Source: Sphingobacterium sp. SGG-5 (GTDB taxonomy: Bacteria; Bacteroidota; Bacteroidia; Sphingobacteriales; Sphingobacteriaceae). Taken from it: a stretch of 64,000 nt of DNA. Location: contig NZ_JAAKGO010000007.1 in assembly GCF_011043525.1 (NCBI RefSeq), positions 213,875-277,874 of the forward strand. Direction: 5' to 3'. A model generated the notes under the pieces. It was not told where the DNA came from and ran no database searches. It saw only the letters and a program-made list of their open reading frames with translations. This document shows positions 26,228-35,227 of this stretch, in pieces (the first letter of the stretch is position 1; each line of letters opens with the position of its first letter). The position numbers were made by a program, and so were the translations under genes.

Positions 26228-26821
26228 GTGAGTAAGATAAAGCATATATTACCATATGAAGTTTCCGATCAAGAATTGATAACGGGAATAGCACAAGGTG
26301 ATAGTAGGGCTATCAATAAATTGTATAAATTCTTCTTCCCGTCGATATCTCGTATGATTATCAACAACAACGGGTCTGACGATGAAGCAAAGGATATATT
26401 TCAGGATGCTGTGATGGTTTTATATGACAGACTTACTCAAGGTAAATTTGAGCTAAATAGTAAGCTTAGTACTTTTTTGTATGCTGTCAGTAGACGACTG
26501 TGGTTGAAGCACCTTACCCGGAAAGGAGTAACCTCGAAAACATCGGATATATCAGATTTTGAGGATATTCTAAAAATAGAGGATGATGTCGAACGACACG
26601 AAATTATTGAGAGCAACTTTAGACAAATGAGTTTTGCATTAGAACAGCTTGGTGAACCTTGCAAGACTTTACTACATGACTTTTATATAGTAAATATGTC
26701 TATGCAAGAAATCAAGGAAAAGTTTGGTTATACGACTACCGACAACGCAAAGACACAAAAGTACAAGTGCTTGCAGCGGCTCAAAAAACTGTTTTTTAAT
26801 ACAAGTAAATTAGACAAGTAG
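26228..26821 (+). CDS. ECF-like sigma-70 family RNA polymerase sigma factor
   Basis: 197 residues with a GTG start; no suitable ATG lies upstream. Region 2 is seen at about residues 25-70 (AINKLYKFFFPSISRMI, DEAKDIFQDAVMVLYDRL). Region 4 is at about 147-190 (LLHDFYIVNMSMQEIKEKFGY then QKYKCLQRLKKLF) and is less canonical, with a TTTDNAKTQK insertion resembling the Bacteroidota group paired with small anti-sigma proteins. The protease gene starts 2 bases after its stop, so the two are translationally linked. It differs clearly from the FecR-linked sigma factor at 7131-7727. Confidence 0.88.
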   Translation: MSKIKHILPYEVSDQELITGIAQGDSRAINKLYKFFFPSISRMIINNNGSDDEAKDIFQDAVMVLYDRLTQGKFELNSKLSTFLYAVSRRLWLKHLTRKGVTSKTSDISDFEDILKIEDDVERHEIIESNFRQMSFALEQLGEPCKTLLHDFYIVNMSMQEIKEKFGYTTTDNAKTQKYKCLQRLKKLFFNTSKLDK

Positions 26822-26823
26822 TC

Positions 26824-27912
26824 ATGAGGCGACAAGATTTTTTGGATTGGGCAGACCAATACATGAGAGGGGAATTATCAAAAGAAGACCAGATTGCATT
26901 TGAAGAATATTGCAAAGAACATCCTGAAATAACTGTATTGCTAGAAGAACATACCTCGTTCTTAAAACTCTGGAAAGATACAGAGGAAAGAAAAGCACTT
27001 CGTCTTGCACTGGCTAAGGAAGGTAAAAATATTAAATCAAATTCTTCTCTTTTTTCCAGTCAGAAAATACTTTCATTGTGGAGCCGTTTACAGATTAATG
27101 CGGCTGTTGCAGCAACCGTTGCATTAGTGTCCGTATTTTCTACATTATGGTTGACAGGATATTTTACAAACATCAAGAAAGCCACGACAGATTACAGTGC
27201 TTTACGCCGAGAAATGAATTCGGTAAAGAGAAATGTAAATGAACAAAACAAGGTCATCCGGGATATTAACAATAATAAAACAAAAAACACAACACCCATA
27301 CACTTTGGTGCGACAGGTTTTATGCTAACAAAAGACGGATATGTAGTAACCAACAACCATGTCATTAACGGTGCAGATTCGGTACATCTTCAAAACAGTA
27401 AGGGACAATCGTTTCGCGCGAAAATTGTGTATTCAGATGCCATCAAGGATCTGGCAATCCTCCATATTGACGATACCGGTTTTAAACCGCTCAAAAACGT
27501 GCCTTACACCTTCAAAAAGCAAAAATCTGAACTCGGAGAGGATATCTATACAATTGGTTTTCCACGCGACGAGGCCGTATATGGTCAAGGCTATTTAAGT
27601 TCTAATACAGGATATGTCGGCGATACTATAGCCTATCAGATTTCTATACCGGTCAATCCAGGGAATAGTGGTGGCCCCGTATTGGATAACCAAGGGAATA
27701 TTATCGGAATAATATCGGGTAAACAAAAAGGTATCGATGGGGCAGCCTTCGCTATTAAAACAAAAGAATTAATAGAAACCTTGAATCGGATACCTGCCGA
27801 CTCCCTGAAAGGAAATATTGTATTGAATAATAAAAATACGTTAGCTAACCTGCCTCGGACAGAGCAAATCAAGAAATTACAAGATTATATCTATATTGTC
27901 AAAGTATTTTAA
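26824..27912 (+). CDS. Membrane-anchored trypsin-like serine protease with anti-sigma-like N-terminus
   Basis: 362 residues. Residues 1-85 are cytoplasmic and resemble the helical sigma-binding part of anti-sigma factors (FLDWADQYMRGELSKEDQIAFEEYC). One membrane helix spans about 91-113, a coiled-coil stretch (LRREMNSVKRNVNEQNKVIRD) about 126-147, then a trypsin/HtrA-type domain with the triad His179 (TNNHVI), Asp209 (KDLAIL) and Ser282 (GNSGGP). No PDZ domain follows, unlike DegS or DegP. With the sigma gene 2 bases upstream, the likely role is a sensor-regulator joining anti-sigma and protease functions in one chain; that role is inferred. Confidence 0.85.
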   Translation: MRRQDFLDWADQYMRGELSKEDQIAFEEYCKEHPEITVLLEEHTSFLKLWKDTEERKALRLALAKEGKNIKSNSSLFSSQKILSLWSRLQINAAVAATVALVSVFSTLWLTGYFTNIKKATTDYSALRREMNSVKRNVNEQNKVIRDINNNKTKNTTPIHFGATGFMLTKDGYVVTNNHVINGADSVHLQNSKGQSFRAKIVYSDAIKDLAILHIDDTGFKPLKNVPYTFKKQKSELGEDIYTIGFPRDEAVYGQGYLSSNTGYVGDTIAYQISIPVNPGNSGGPVLDNQGNIIGIISGKQKGIDGAAFAIKTKELIETLNRIPADSLKGNIVLNNKNTLANLPRTEQIKKLQDYIYIVKVF

Positions 27913-27997
27913 TGGATACTTTCTCTTTTTCAGGTTGGCCTATGTAAAAGATAGGCTTTGATAATCAGAAAATTAATCATTAACTTTAGGCAATCTT

Positions 27998-28201
27998 ATG
28001 CGGACCTTTTGGATATATTTTTTTATCTTTTTGTGTTTGTCGGTCTTGACACAAGCTTTCCTTTATCTTTTTGGCACAGATCAATACAACTTAGACTTCC
28101 TACACGGGCTAGGCCAAATAGTTATTATCACATTGATAGCTCTAATTGCCTCTTATACCCTACGAAAAAAGAAAAACGAATATAAAGAGAAAGCCAACTA
28201 A
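27998..28201 (+). CDS. Small two-helix membrane protein
   Basis: 67 residues: helix 1 (FWIYFFIFLCLSVLTQAFLY), a short polar loop, helix 2 (IVIITLIALIASYTL) and a basic tail (RKKKNEYKEKAN) that should face the cytoplasm. An in-frame longer reading is not available; the other plus frame from 27958 is a shadow. It lies 85 bases after the protease gene and may belong to the same unit. Unknown family. Confidence 0.6.
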   Translation: MRTFWIYFFIFLCLSVLTQAFLYLFGTDQYNLDFLHGLGQIVIITLIALIASYTLRKKKNEYKEKAN

Positions 28202-28216
28202 ACAGCTGGCTTTTCT
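28190..28216. terminator. Bidirectional terminator between small membrane protein and peroxiredoxin
   Basis: AAAGCCA (28190-28196) pairs with TGGCTTT (28207-28213), overlapping the last codons of the plus gene; T-rich flanks occur on both strands between convergent genes. Confidence 0.6.
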
Positions 28217-28240
28217 ATTAAATAATACAGTCTAAATACC

Positions 28241-28876
28241 TTAATTATTTGGCTGTGGGGTAGTACGTAAATAGGACTTGATCTCTTTAAATCCTTTTGG
28301 AAATTTTGCAGGAATATCCGCTGTTGGAATAGCCGTCGATATAATAACGTCCTCTCCCTGATTCCAGTCTGCTGGAGTAGCAACAGAATAATCAGCTGTC
28401 AATTGCAATGAATCAATTACACGCAAAATCTCATTAAAATTACGTCCTGTTGATGCTGGATAGGTCAGTGTAAGTTTAATTTTCTTATCTGGCCCTATCA
28501 CAAACACCGATCTTACCGTTGCTGTGGCTGACGCATTGGGATGAATCATATCGTACAACTGTGCAACCTTACGGTCTTCATCTGCTATGATCGGAAATTC
28601 GACATTTGTATTTTGCGTTTCATTAATGTCTTTTATCCAATCTAAGTGATCGGGAACACTATCAACACTTAACGCCAATACTTTAACGTTACGCTTTTCA
28701 AATTCCGATTTTAATTGTGCTGTACGCCCCAATTCCGTTGTACAAACGGGTGTAAAATCTGATGGGTGCGAGTATAAAACTGCCCAGCTACCATCAATAA
28801 AGTCATAGAAATCAATGTCCCCTACCGAGGTCTTGGCCTGAAAATTTGGCGCATCATCGCCTAATCTTAAACTCAT
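28241..28876 (-). CDS. Peroxiredoxin of the Prx6/1-Cys type
   Basis: 211 residues. The active-site loop HPSDFTPVCTTE gives Pro38, Thr42 and the peroxidatic Cys45. The length and the C-terminal dimerisation part (NEILRVIDSLQLTADYSVATPADWNQGEDVIIS) are those of the Prx6 group, which reduces hydrogen peroxide and organic hydroperoxides in the cytoplasm. No second conserved cysteine is present, so it should be a 1-Cys enzyme. A TACATTTG promoter box lies 38 bases upstream. Confidence 0.95.
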   Translation of the reverse strand: MSLRLGDDAPNFQAKTSVGDIDFYDFIDGSWAVLYSHPSDFTPVCTTELGRTAQLKSEFEKRNVKVLALSVDSVPDHLDWIKDINETQNTNVEFPIIADEDRKVAQLYDMIHPNASATATVRSVFVIGPDKKIKLTLTYPASTGRNFNEILRVIDSLQLTADYSVATPADWNQGEDVIISTAIPTADIPAKFPKGFKEIKSYLRTTPQPNN

Positions 28877-28913
28877 ATCGTTAATGATTAATGTTAAAAA
28901 ATATATTAGTCTA

Positions 28914-28921
28914 CAAATGTA
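28914..28921 (-). promoter_or_regulatory. -7 promoter element of the peroxiredoxin gene
   Basis: The minus strand reads TACATTTG (TAnnTTTG). It overlaps a short dyad, CTACA/TGTAG (28911-28922), which could be a regulator site; a peroxide regulator is only a guess. Confidence 0.5.
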
Positions 28922-29023
28922 GTAGATTAAATTTTATATATCAAATTATACAATATTTTTTAATTATTCTATGACATATCCCCTTGGGCGACTGTGTTAC
29001 TCATGATTAAGAGAATTATATTT

Positions 29024-29416
29024 CTAAAATTTCAGTTCGTTATCAATCTTTGCTAAAAACCCATAATCCTCAAATGAGAAGCTCCCACTTTGACGCATAT
29101 TAAGCTCAAACAGAAATTTTGCTTTTTTCAAAAGGCCGCGATCATCAGATAGCAATCCATCGTACATAAAAAGCTGTGCCAATGGGCGAATTTGCTCAGG
29201 TTCGAGCGTAGATATAAAAAGTTCGAGCTCACCATTATCTAATCCAATCAAGTAGGATCTATCTTGTCGGAAGTACTCTTTGTACCCACTCTCTATATCT
29301 ATTGGTGTGGACTCTTCTTCTAAACTGCCCTCCCACTTATCTACCAAGAGACGGAGGAACTTCCCCATCTCGTTGATCCAATTCAAGATTGTATCTTTCT
29401 CGTAACGAATGCCCAT
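29024..29416 (-). CDS. Hypothetical helical protein downstream of proA
   Basis: 130 residues without signal or membrane segment; acidic and mainly helical by composition (ILNWINEMGKFLRLLVDKWEG, LEPEQIRPLAQLFMYDGLL). Its start is 3 bases after the proA stop, so it is the third gene of the proBA operon. I do not recognise the family and no catalytic motif is visible. The tight spacing argues that it is a real gene; whether it has a role in proline metabolism is unknown. Confidence 0.75.
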   Translation of the reverse strand: MGIRYEKDTILNWINEMGKFLRLLVDKWEGSLEEESTPIDIESGYKEYFRQDRSYLIGLDNGELELFISTLEPEQIRPLAQLFMYDGLLSDDRGLLKKAKFLFELNMRQSGSFSFEDYGFLAKIDNELKF

Positions 29417-29419
29417 ATT

Positions 29420-30688
29420 CTACCTCACCTGTCCATCTCCAGTTACAAACCACTTCTCCGTCACCAGCTTTTCCAATGCAAAAGGACCCCGTGCATGTAA
29501 CTTCTGCGTCGAAATACCTATTTCTGCCCCTAAACCAAATTCTCCGCCATCTGTAAAACGGGTGGAAGCGTTGGAATATACTGCTGCCGCATCTACCGCG
29601 TTCATGAAATCCGCAATATGTACCGGATCGTTAGACACAATACACTCCGAATGCTTCGAAGAATAAGTTGCAATATGCTCCAATGCATCCGCTAATCCAT
29701 CAACCGTTTTGATAGAACATTTTAGATCTAAAAACTCTTTACCAAAATCCGATTCCTTTGCCTGATTAAGGAAAGGATAGCCGAGCTGTGCCAATAGACC
29801 ATATAGTTCAGCTGAAGCATAGACCTCCACTTTAGCTTCCTCAAAATGCGGCAGCAATTTAGGTATGAAAGCATCGGCAACCGCAGCGTCAACCAGCACC
29901 GTATCCAAAGCATTACATACCGAAGGCCTAGAAATTTTGGCATTGGCAACAATCTTTGCTGCTTTATCCAAATCTGCCGTTTCGTCGACATAGGTATGAC
30001 ATACACCAGCGCCGGTTTCGATTACAGGCACCTTCGCATTATCACGCACAAAGTCTATTAATGATTGCGAACCACGGGGAATGATAATATCGACAAAATC
30101 TGTAGCCGTCAGCAATTCCTGAACAAACTCGCGGTCTGTGGGAAGAAGCTGTACAATATTTGGATCTATAGAAAAAGAAGTAAAAGCATCCCTGATCATG
30201 TCAACCAAATAAGAATTAGTAAACCATGCATCCGATCCTCCTCTCAACAAACAAACATTTCCCGACTGTAGACATAATGCTGCAACATCTACCGTAACAT
30301 TCGGACGAGACTCGTAGATAACGCCTACAACACCCAATGCAACTGTCTTTTTCTCAATCTTCAATCCATTATCCAAAATCTTTGAACTCAGTATCTGACC
30401 GGTAGGGTCTTCCAGGTTAGCAACATCAATAATACTTTGTGCAAGCCCGTTTATTCTTTCATCGGTCAGTTTAAGTCGGTCAAATTTTGGATCTGTAGGG
30501 TCCATCCTTTCCAAATCCTTTTTGTTTTCCTGGATAATAGTTTCTTTGTGATCGAGTAGTCCCTTCGCTATTTTATTCAGGATATTTTTCTTATCCTCCC
30601 GGGATAGCATGCGGACGGCTTGTTTTGCCTTCCGCGCATTTAACAATTGTGACTGGATATTTTGCATGGTATTAATAAGTTCTTCCAA
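29420..30688 (-). CDS. proA: Glutamate-5-semialdehyde dehydrogenase (gamma-glutamyl phosphate reductase)
   Basis: 422 residues, the usual length. The family blocks are present: VIYESRPNVTVDVAALCLQSGN, LRGGSDAW, the IPRGSQSLIDFVRDNAKVPVIETGAGVCHTYVD region (in part), and the catalytic cysteine in SRPSVCNALDT. It reduces gamma-glutamyl phosphate with NADPH in the second step of proline synthesis. It starts 12 bases after the proB stop, in the proB-proA order normal for this operon. Confidence 0.97.
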   Translation of the reverse strand: MEELINTMQNIQSQLLNARKAKQAVRMLSREDKKNILNKIAKGLLDHKETIIQENKKDLERMDPTDPKFDRLKLTDERINGLAQSIIDVANLEDPTGQILSSKILDNGLKIEKKTVALGVVGVIYESRPNVTVDVAALCLQSGNVCLLRGGSDAWFTNSYLVDMIRDAFTSFSIDPNIVQLLPTDREFVQELLTATDFVDIIIPRGSQSLIDFVRDNAKVPVIETGAGVCHTYVDETADLDKAAKIVANAKISRPSVCNALDTVLVDAAVADAFIPKLLPHFEEAKVEVYASAELYGLLAQLGYPFLNQAKESDFGKEFLDLKCSIKTVDGLADALEHIATYSSKHSECIVSNDPVHIADFMNAVDAAAVYSNASTRFTDGGEFGLGAEIGISTQKLHARGPFALEKLVTEKWFVTGDGQVR

Positions 30689-30700
30689 ATTTATTTACAT

Positions 30701-31732
30701 TCATAGCAACACGATATCATCCGCATGCGCTATTTCTACATTTTTTGTTTTATGGCCATTTTTTAATAGGGCAGAATCAACTTTTGACTTCGCAACCGCC
30801 TGTATAATGCCGTCTTCGTCAGCAATGTGAAACACCTCACCGACTTCAAACCCTTCAACGACCTGCGCGATACCGACTGCCAACAGGCTCTTCCTTCTTC
30901 TTAAAGCATCAATGGCACCTTTATCTACTTCTACCAACCCCGTAATCAAACTTCCACTGGCCAACCATTTTTGGCGAGATGAAACTTTCTTCTTTTGCGC
31001 CAAACAAACAGTTCCCGTCTCACCGTTCAAAGCTTTCAAAATACCATTTTCCGTTTGCATACTAAAAATGACTACTTTTATTCCCATCTGCGTAGCCAAC
31101 CGAGCAAAATTCAATTTCGATATCATTCCCCCTAATCCTGCAGTAGATTTTTCCTTTCGGGCTAGTGACAATGTTGATTTATCAATTTCTTTGATTTCTG
31201 CTATCACTTCACCTTTTTCATCCAATACACCCGGGACAGAGGTGCATAAAAGTAATTGTTCCGCACCAAAACCTACAGCAATTAAAGTTGCTAACTCATC
31301 GTTATCTGAGAATTTTAACTCTTTGTTACTTACCACATCGTTTTCATTTGCAATTGGAATGACATTATTTTTCCACAGCGTTTCATACGTGCTTTTCAAC
31401 TGCAAAAATTGACCTCTATTTGAAAAATGATGTCGTTCACATAAGCTCTGTGCAAGTGCAATCCCGAACGGCTTAAAATATGTTGCATATTTACGCACCA
31501 ACAATGGATTCCCAATAGCTGCCGCAGCCTTACGTTCAGCCAATGTTCCCTTGTATTTGGGAATATATTTTTTACCTGCCGCTACTGCACCGGAGGAAAC
31601 TAAAACAATATTATAATTCGATTGTAATATAGAAGTCTGACGGGCGATTTCCAGTATGATGCGTTCATCAATTTCTCCTTGCGAGGTAACAGATGCCGAG
31701 CCGAATTTGATAACAAGAACTGGTTTTTTCAT
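30701..31732 (-). CDS. proB: Glutamate 5-kinase
   Basis: 343 residues from the ATG at 31732 (MKKPVLVIKFGSASV); an ATG 36 bases upstream is possible. The amino acid kinase domain shows the phosphate-binding KFGSASVT, LVSSGAVAAGKK and NENDVVS blocks. A C-terminal PUA domain (KGAIDALRRRKSLLAVGI to DEDGIIQAVAK) confirms ProB rather than another kinase of this fold. The enzyme phosphorylates glutamate and is usually inhibited by proline. Some motifs deviate from the enterobacterial form (STAGLGGMISKL in place of STGGMxTKL). Confidence 0.92.
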   Translation of the reverse strand: MKKPVLVIKFGSASVTSQGEIDERIILEIARQTSILQSNYNIVLVSSGAVAAGKKYIPKYKGTLAERKAAAAIGNPLLVRKYATYFKPFGIALAQSLCERHHFSNRGQFLQLKSTYETLWKNNVIPIANENDVVSNKELKFSDNDELATLIAVGFGAEQLLLCTSVPGVLDEKGEVIAEIKEIDKSTLSLARKEKSTAGLGGMISKLNFARLATQMGIKVVIFSMQTENGILKALNGETGTVCLAQKKKVSSRQKWLASGSLITGLVEVDKGAIDALRRRKSLLAVGIAQVVEGFEVGEVFHIADEDGIIQAVAKSKVDSALLKNGHKTKNVEIAHADDIVLL

Positions 31733-31894
31733 CGTAATTATTATTTCTTCATGCGATGAAGCTTGCAAGAATTAGTTATTTTTCTTTTATGGCATTCATG
31801 CAGGTTTCAATTTAAAATTTAACAAAGAGAAATTTCACACTTTTAATAACGTAAAAATAGGCAATGTTATCAATAAAATAAAATTCTACCCGTT

Positions 31895-32338
31895 ATGAAA
31901 GCGATACATCTAATCCCATTATGGACATTTGGCATTTTCACCTTTGGATGCCAATCTACGAATACGACCTCTTCCGCAACTGCGGATACGCTAATGACCT
32001 CGACGGCTGTCGGCAGCGACACTGATTCGCTGGGTTGTAAAGGATCAGCCGGATATATCTGGTCTCAAATCAAAAAGACGTGTATCCGGCCCTGGGAAGA
32101 GGGAATCGAACTTCGCGTTATGAACACCTCGTCGTCGTTTCAGACCGCGGCTTATGTTGTTGTGGATTCCATCCAAAGAGAAGCTGAGGTATTTATGGCA
32201 GAAGATCAAAACAGCATTCTCCTAAAACAAATGTCAGCTCAGAATTATTCCAATGGAAATTTCAATCTGACAAAAGAGGATCATTGCTGGACGCTGAGTC
32301 TCAACGACACAAAGCTTTATCAAGAACCTATTATGTAG
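31895..32338 (+). CDS. Small lipoprotein, function unknown
   Basis: 147 residues. A lipoprotein signal ends at Cys19 (FTFGC), followed by a Ser/Thr-rich linker. The core motif CKGSAGYIWSQIKKTCIRPWEEG pairs two cysteines 16 residues apart and looks like a conserved extracytoplasmic domain of small Bacteroidota lipoproteins; I cannot name it. The rest is a probable beta-rich domain (AYVVVDSIQREAEVFM). It is convergent with uvrB (11 bases between stops) and divergent from proB. Confidence 0.75.
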   Translation: MKAIHLIPLWTFGIFTFGCQSTNTTSSATADTLMTSTAVGSDTDSLGCKGSAGYIWSQIKKTCIRPWEEGIELRVMNTSSSFQTAAYVVVDSIQREAEVFMAEDQNSILLKQMSAQNYSNGNFNLTKEDHCWTLSLNDTKLYQEPIM

Positions 32339-32348
32339 CTCCCGTTTA

Positions 32349-34376
32349 CTAGAAGCGTTCCTTATAAGCTTTTTCCAACGAGAACATTTCGTCCCGAAGT
32401 TTTGCAGCTTCCAGGAAATCCATGTCTTTGGAGGCTTTCTCCATTTTCTTCCGCACCGTATCGATTGCTCTTTTTAACTCTTTCTCACTCATATATTCAA
32501 TGAGTGGGTCGGCGGCAATAGAGGTTGTCGGATCCGGTTCTACATACATTTTTGCTTCTCCCGGTCTGTAGTCCGCAACGGCCGTCTGTTCTAATATCTC
32601 TTCACGTGTTTTCCCTACGGTACGAGGTGTAATACCATGCTCCTCATTATATGCAAGTTGTTTCTCCCGTCTTCTGTTGGTTTCGTCTATCGTCACACGC
32701 ATACTATCCGTCATCTTATCGGCATACATAATAACGCGTCCTTTATCGTTCCGTGCAGCACGACCGATAGTCTGTATAAGAGAACGTTCTGACCGCAAAA
32801 AACCTTCTTTATCGGCATCCAGAATGGCTACCAAAGTCACTTCCGGCAAATCGAGGCCCTCCCTCAGCAAGTTGACCCCCACCAATACATCAAATTCCCC
32901 TAGCCGGAGACCACGCAAAATATCGACACGTTCTAAAGTCTTCACCTCCGAATGGATATATCGGACTTTGATATTTAGACGACTCATATATTTGGTCAAT
33001 TCCTCTGCCATTCTCTTCGTCAGCGTCGTAGCTAATATACGCCCACCTCCCTTTATGGCTATCTCAACCTCTTCCAGAAAGTCGTCTACCTGATTTATCG
33101 CAGGACGCACTTCAATCACGGGATCTAACAGGCCGGTCGGACGGATGACTTGTTCGACGACGACCCCTTCGGTTTGTTGCAGTTCATAATCTCCCGGCGT
33201 TGCGGATACATATATGGTTTGATTGGTCAAAGATTCAAATTCAGGGAAATTCAATGGTCTATTATCCAATGCTGCTGGCAAGCGAAACCCATGCTCTACT
33301 AATGATATTTTCCGTGATCTGTCTCCCCCATACATCGCCCGTAGTTGAGGTAAAGTCACATGACTTTCATCAATGACAAGCAGATAATCATCTGGAAAAT
33401 AATCCAACAAACAGAAAGGCCGCATTCCCGGACTCCGGCCATCAAAAAAACGGGAATAGTTTTCGATCCCGGAACAGTATCCCAGTTCGCGCATCATTTC
33501 CAGATCGTAGTTAACACGCTCTTCCAGCCTTTTAGCCTCCAACAACTTACCTTCCTCCTCCAACTGTACTTTTCGTTGTACAAGCTCATCCTGAATCGCC
33601 CATATAGACTGTGTAAACTTTTCTTTAGGTGTTACAAAGAGATTGGCAGGAAACAGTGACAAAGCCTCATGCTTGAGAATAGTCTTACCCGTCATCGGAT
33701 CTATTTCACTCAATTCATCGATTTCGTCTCCAAAAAACGAGATCCTATATGCATTATCTAAATATGCCGGATAAATATCCACCGTATCACCTTTGACACG
33801 AAAAGTGCCACGCTTGAAATCCGAAGTGGTCCGTGCATACAAAATTTCTACTAGACGATGTAAAAAAGCATTGCGGGAAATGACCGTACCTACGCCAAAC
33901 CGAAAGATAGAACGTGAGAAATCTTCTGGATTTCCCATACCATAGATACAAGACACGGAGGATACAACGATAACGTCTCGCCTGCCGGACATCAACGCCG
34001 AGGTAGTGGCTAATCTTAATTTTTCAATCTCATCGTTTATCGCAAGGTCTTTCTCTATATATGTATTCGACGACGCAATAAAAGCCTCCGGCTGGTAATA
34101 GTCGTAATAGGACACAAAATAATTGACTGCATTATTTGGAAAAAACTGTTTAAACTCACCATATAGTTGCGCCGCTAATGTTTTGTTGTGGCTCAAAACC
34201 AATGTTGGTTTCTGTGTCTGCTGAATAACATTAGCAATGGTAAAGGTCTTTCCCGATCCTGTAACGCCTAATAGTGTCTGATACTGTTCACCCTGACGAA
34301 TACCTGCGACCAACTCCGTTATAGCTTGGGGTTGGTCTCCGGTGGGTTTATATTCTGAAGTAAGTTGAAATTCCAT
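32349..34376 (-). CDS. uvrB: UvrABC system protein B
   Basis: 675 residues from the ATG at 34376 (MEFQLTSEYKPTGDQPQAI); the longer frame to 34493 is not supported by the family start. The helicase motif I is GVTGSGKT, the DNA-clamping beta-hairpin reads YYDYYQPEAF, motif VI QTIGRAARN is present, and a UVR domain closes the protein (ELKRAIDTVRKKMEKASKD). With UvrA and UvrC it verifies damage in nucleotide excision repair. It is divergent from upp across 79 bases; no LexA box was recognised. Confidence 0.97.
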   Translation of the reverse strand: MEFQLTSEYKPTGDQPQAITELVAGIRQGEQYQTLLGVTGSGKTFTIANVIQQTQKPTLVLSHNKTLAAQLYGEFKQFFPNNAVNYFVSYYDYYQPEAFIASSNTYIEKDLAINDEIEKLRLATTSALMSGRRDVIVVSSVSCIYGMGNPEDFSRSIFRFGVGTVISRNAFLHRLVEILYARTTSDFKRGTFRVKGDTVDIYPAYLDNAYRISFFGDEIDELSEIDPMTGKTILKHEALSLFPANLFVTPKEKFTQSIWAIQDELVQRKVQLEEEGKLLEAKRLEERVNYDLEMMRELGYCSGIENYSRFFDGRSPGMRPFCLLDYFPDDYLLVIDESHVTLPQLRAMYGGDRSRKISLVEHGFRLPAALDNRPLNFPEFESLTNQTIYVSATPGDYELQQTEGVVVEQVIRPTGLLDPVIEVRPAINQVDDFLEEVEIAIKGGGRILATTLTKRMAEELTKYMSRLNIKVRYIHSEVKTLERVDILRGLRLGEFDVLVGVNLLREGLDLPEVTLVAILDADKEGFLRSERSLIQTIGRAARNDKGRVIMYADKMTDSMRVTIDETNRRREKQLAYNEEHGITPRTVGKTREEILEQTAVADYRPGEAKMYVEPDPTTSIAADPLIEYMSEKELKRAIDTVRKKMEKASKDMDFLEAAKLRDEMFSLEKAYKERF

Positions 34377-34455
34377 GAAGCTCCCGCAAAAGGATAAAGT
34401 TACTATTTTTTGTGATATTTTTTTAGTAAATTGGGGGTAACAAAATCTATAAAAG

Positions 34456-35100
34456 ATGATTACTATACTCTCCAAGCAAAATTCCGTTGTCAATGATTTT
34501 ATCGCAGAATTGCGTGATGTGAATATCCAAAAGGACAGACTTAGATTTCGTAGAAACTTAGAAAGAGTAGGGGCGGCTATGGCTTATGAAATCAGCAAAA
34601 CATTGGGTTTTGCTAAAAAAGATATTGAAACACCCTTGGGCATAGCATCAATGAGCACCTTGGAGGAACAACCTATATTAGTCACTATTATCCGCTCGGG
34701 GCTACCTTTTCATCAAGGTTTTTTGAATGTATTCGATCGTGCCGACAGCGGATTTATAGCAGCTTTTAGACACACAAAAAAAAGTGGGGAATTTGAGATC
34801 CGCAAAAAGTATAGTAACATCCCACCATTAGACGAAAAAACGGTCATCATCAGCGACCCATTAATTGCTACAGGTAAAAGTTTGGTTCTCACATGTAAGG
34901 AAATACTTAGTGAATATAACATCAGAGAACTCCATATTGCCTCCATTATAGCTACCGAAGAAGGGATGCAGCATATCCGGGCGTATATCCCCGAAGCACA
35001 TATATGGACAGGCGATGTTGACAATGAATTGACCAGTAAATCCTTTATTGTCCCTGGACTTGGTGATGCGGGCGACCTTGCTTTTGGGAATAAGGAGTAA
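34456..35100 (+). CDS. upp: Uracil phosphoribosyltransferase
   Basis: 214 residues. The PRPP-binding loop is TVIISDPLIATGKSL (family form DPMLATGGS), and the uracil-binding C-terminus contains WTGDVDNELTSKSFIVPGLGDAGD. Block TIIRSGLPFHQGFL is also typical. The enzyme salvages uracil to UMP. The loop deviates slightly (LIATGKS), as in many Bacteroidota homologues. It is followed 127 bases later by the YkuK-like gene in the same direction. Confidence 0.93.
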   Translation: MITILSKQNSVVNDFIAELRDVNIQKDRLRFRRNLERVGAAMAYEISKTLGFAKKDIETPLGIASMSTLEEQPILVTIIRSGLPFHQGFLNVFDRADSGFIAAFRHTKKSGEFEIRKKYSNIPPLDEKTVIISDPLIATGKSLVLTCKEILSEYNIRELHIASIIATEEGMQHIRAYIPEAHIWTGDVDNELTSKSFIVPGLGDAGDLAFGNKE

Positions 35101-35227
35101 TGAATATCGAATAAGGGAAAGAAAGGCAGATCGGTGAGGAGAAAACAGGAAATTATTAAAAACATAAAACGAAATTAACAGAAAATGAACATTATAACAC
35201 GAAATTCAATTAAAAATCAAATGAATT

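Noticed and set aside
30912..31412. 166-codon plus-strand frame inside proB
   Set aside because: It is antisense to a conserved gene and shows no domain signal.
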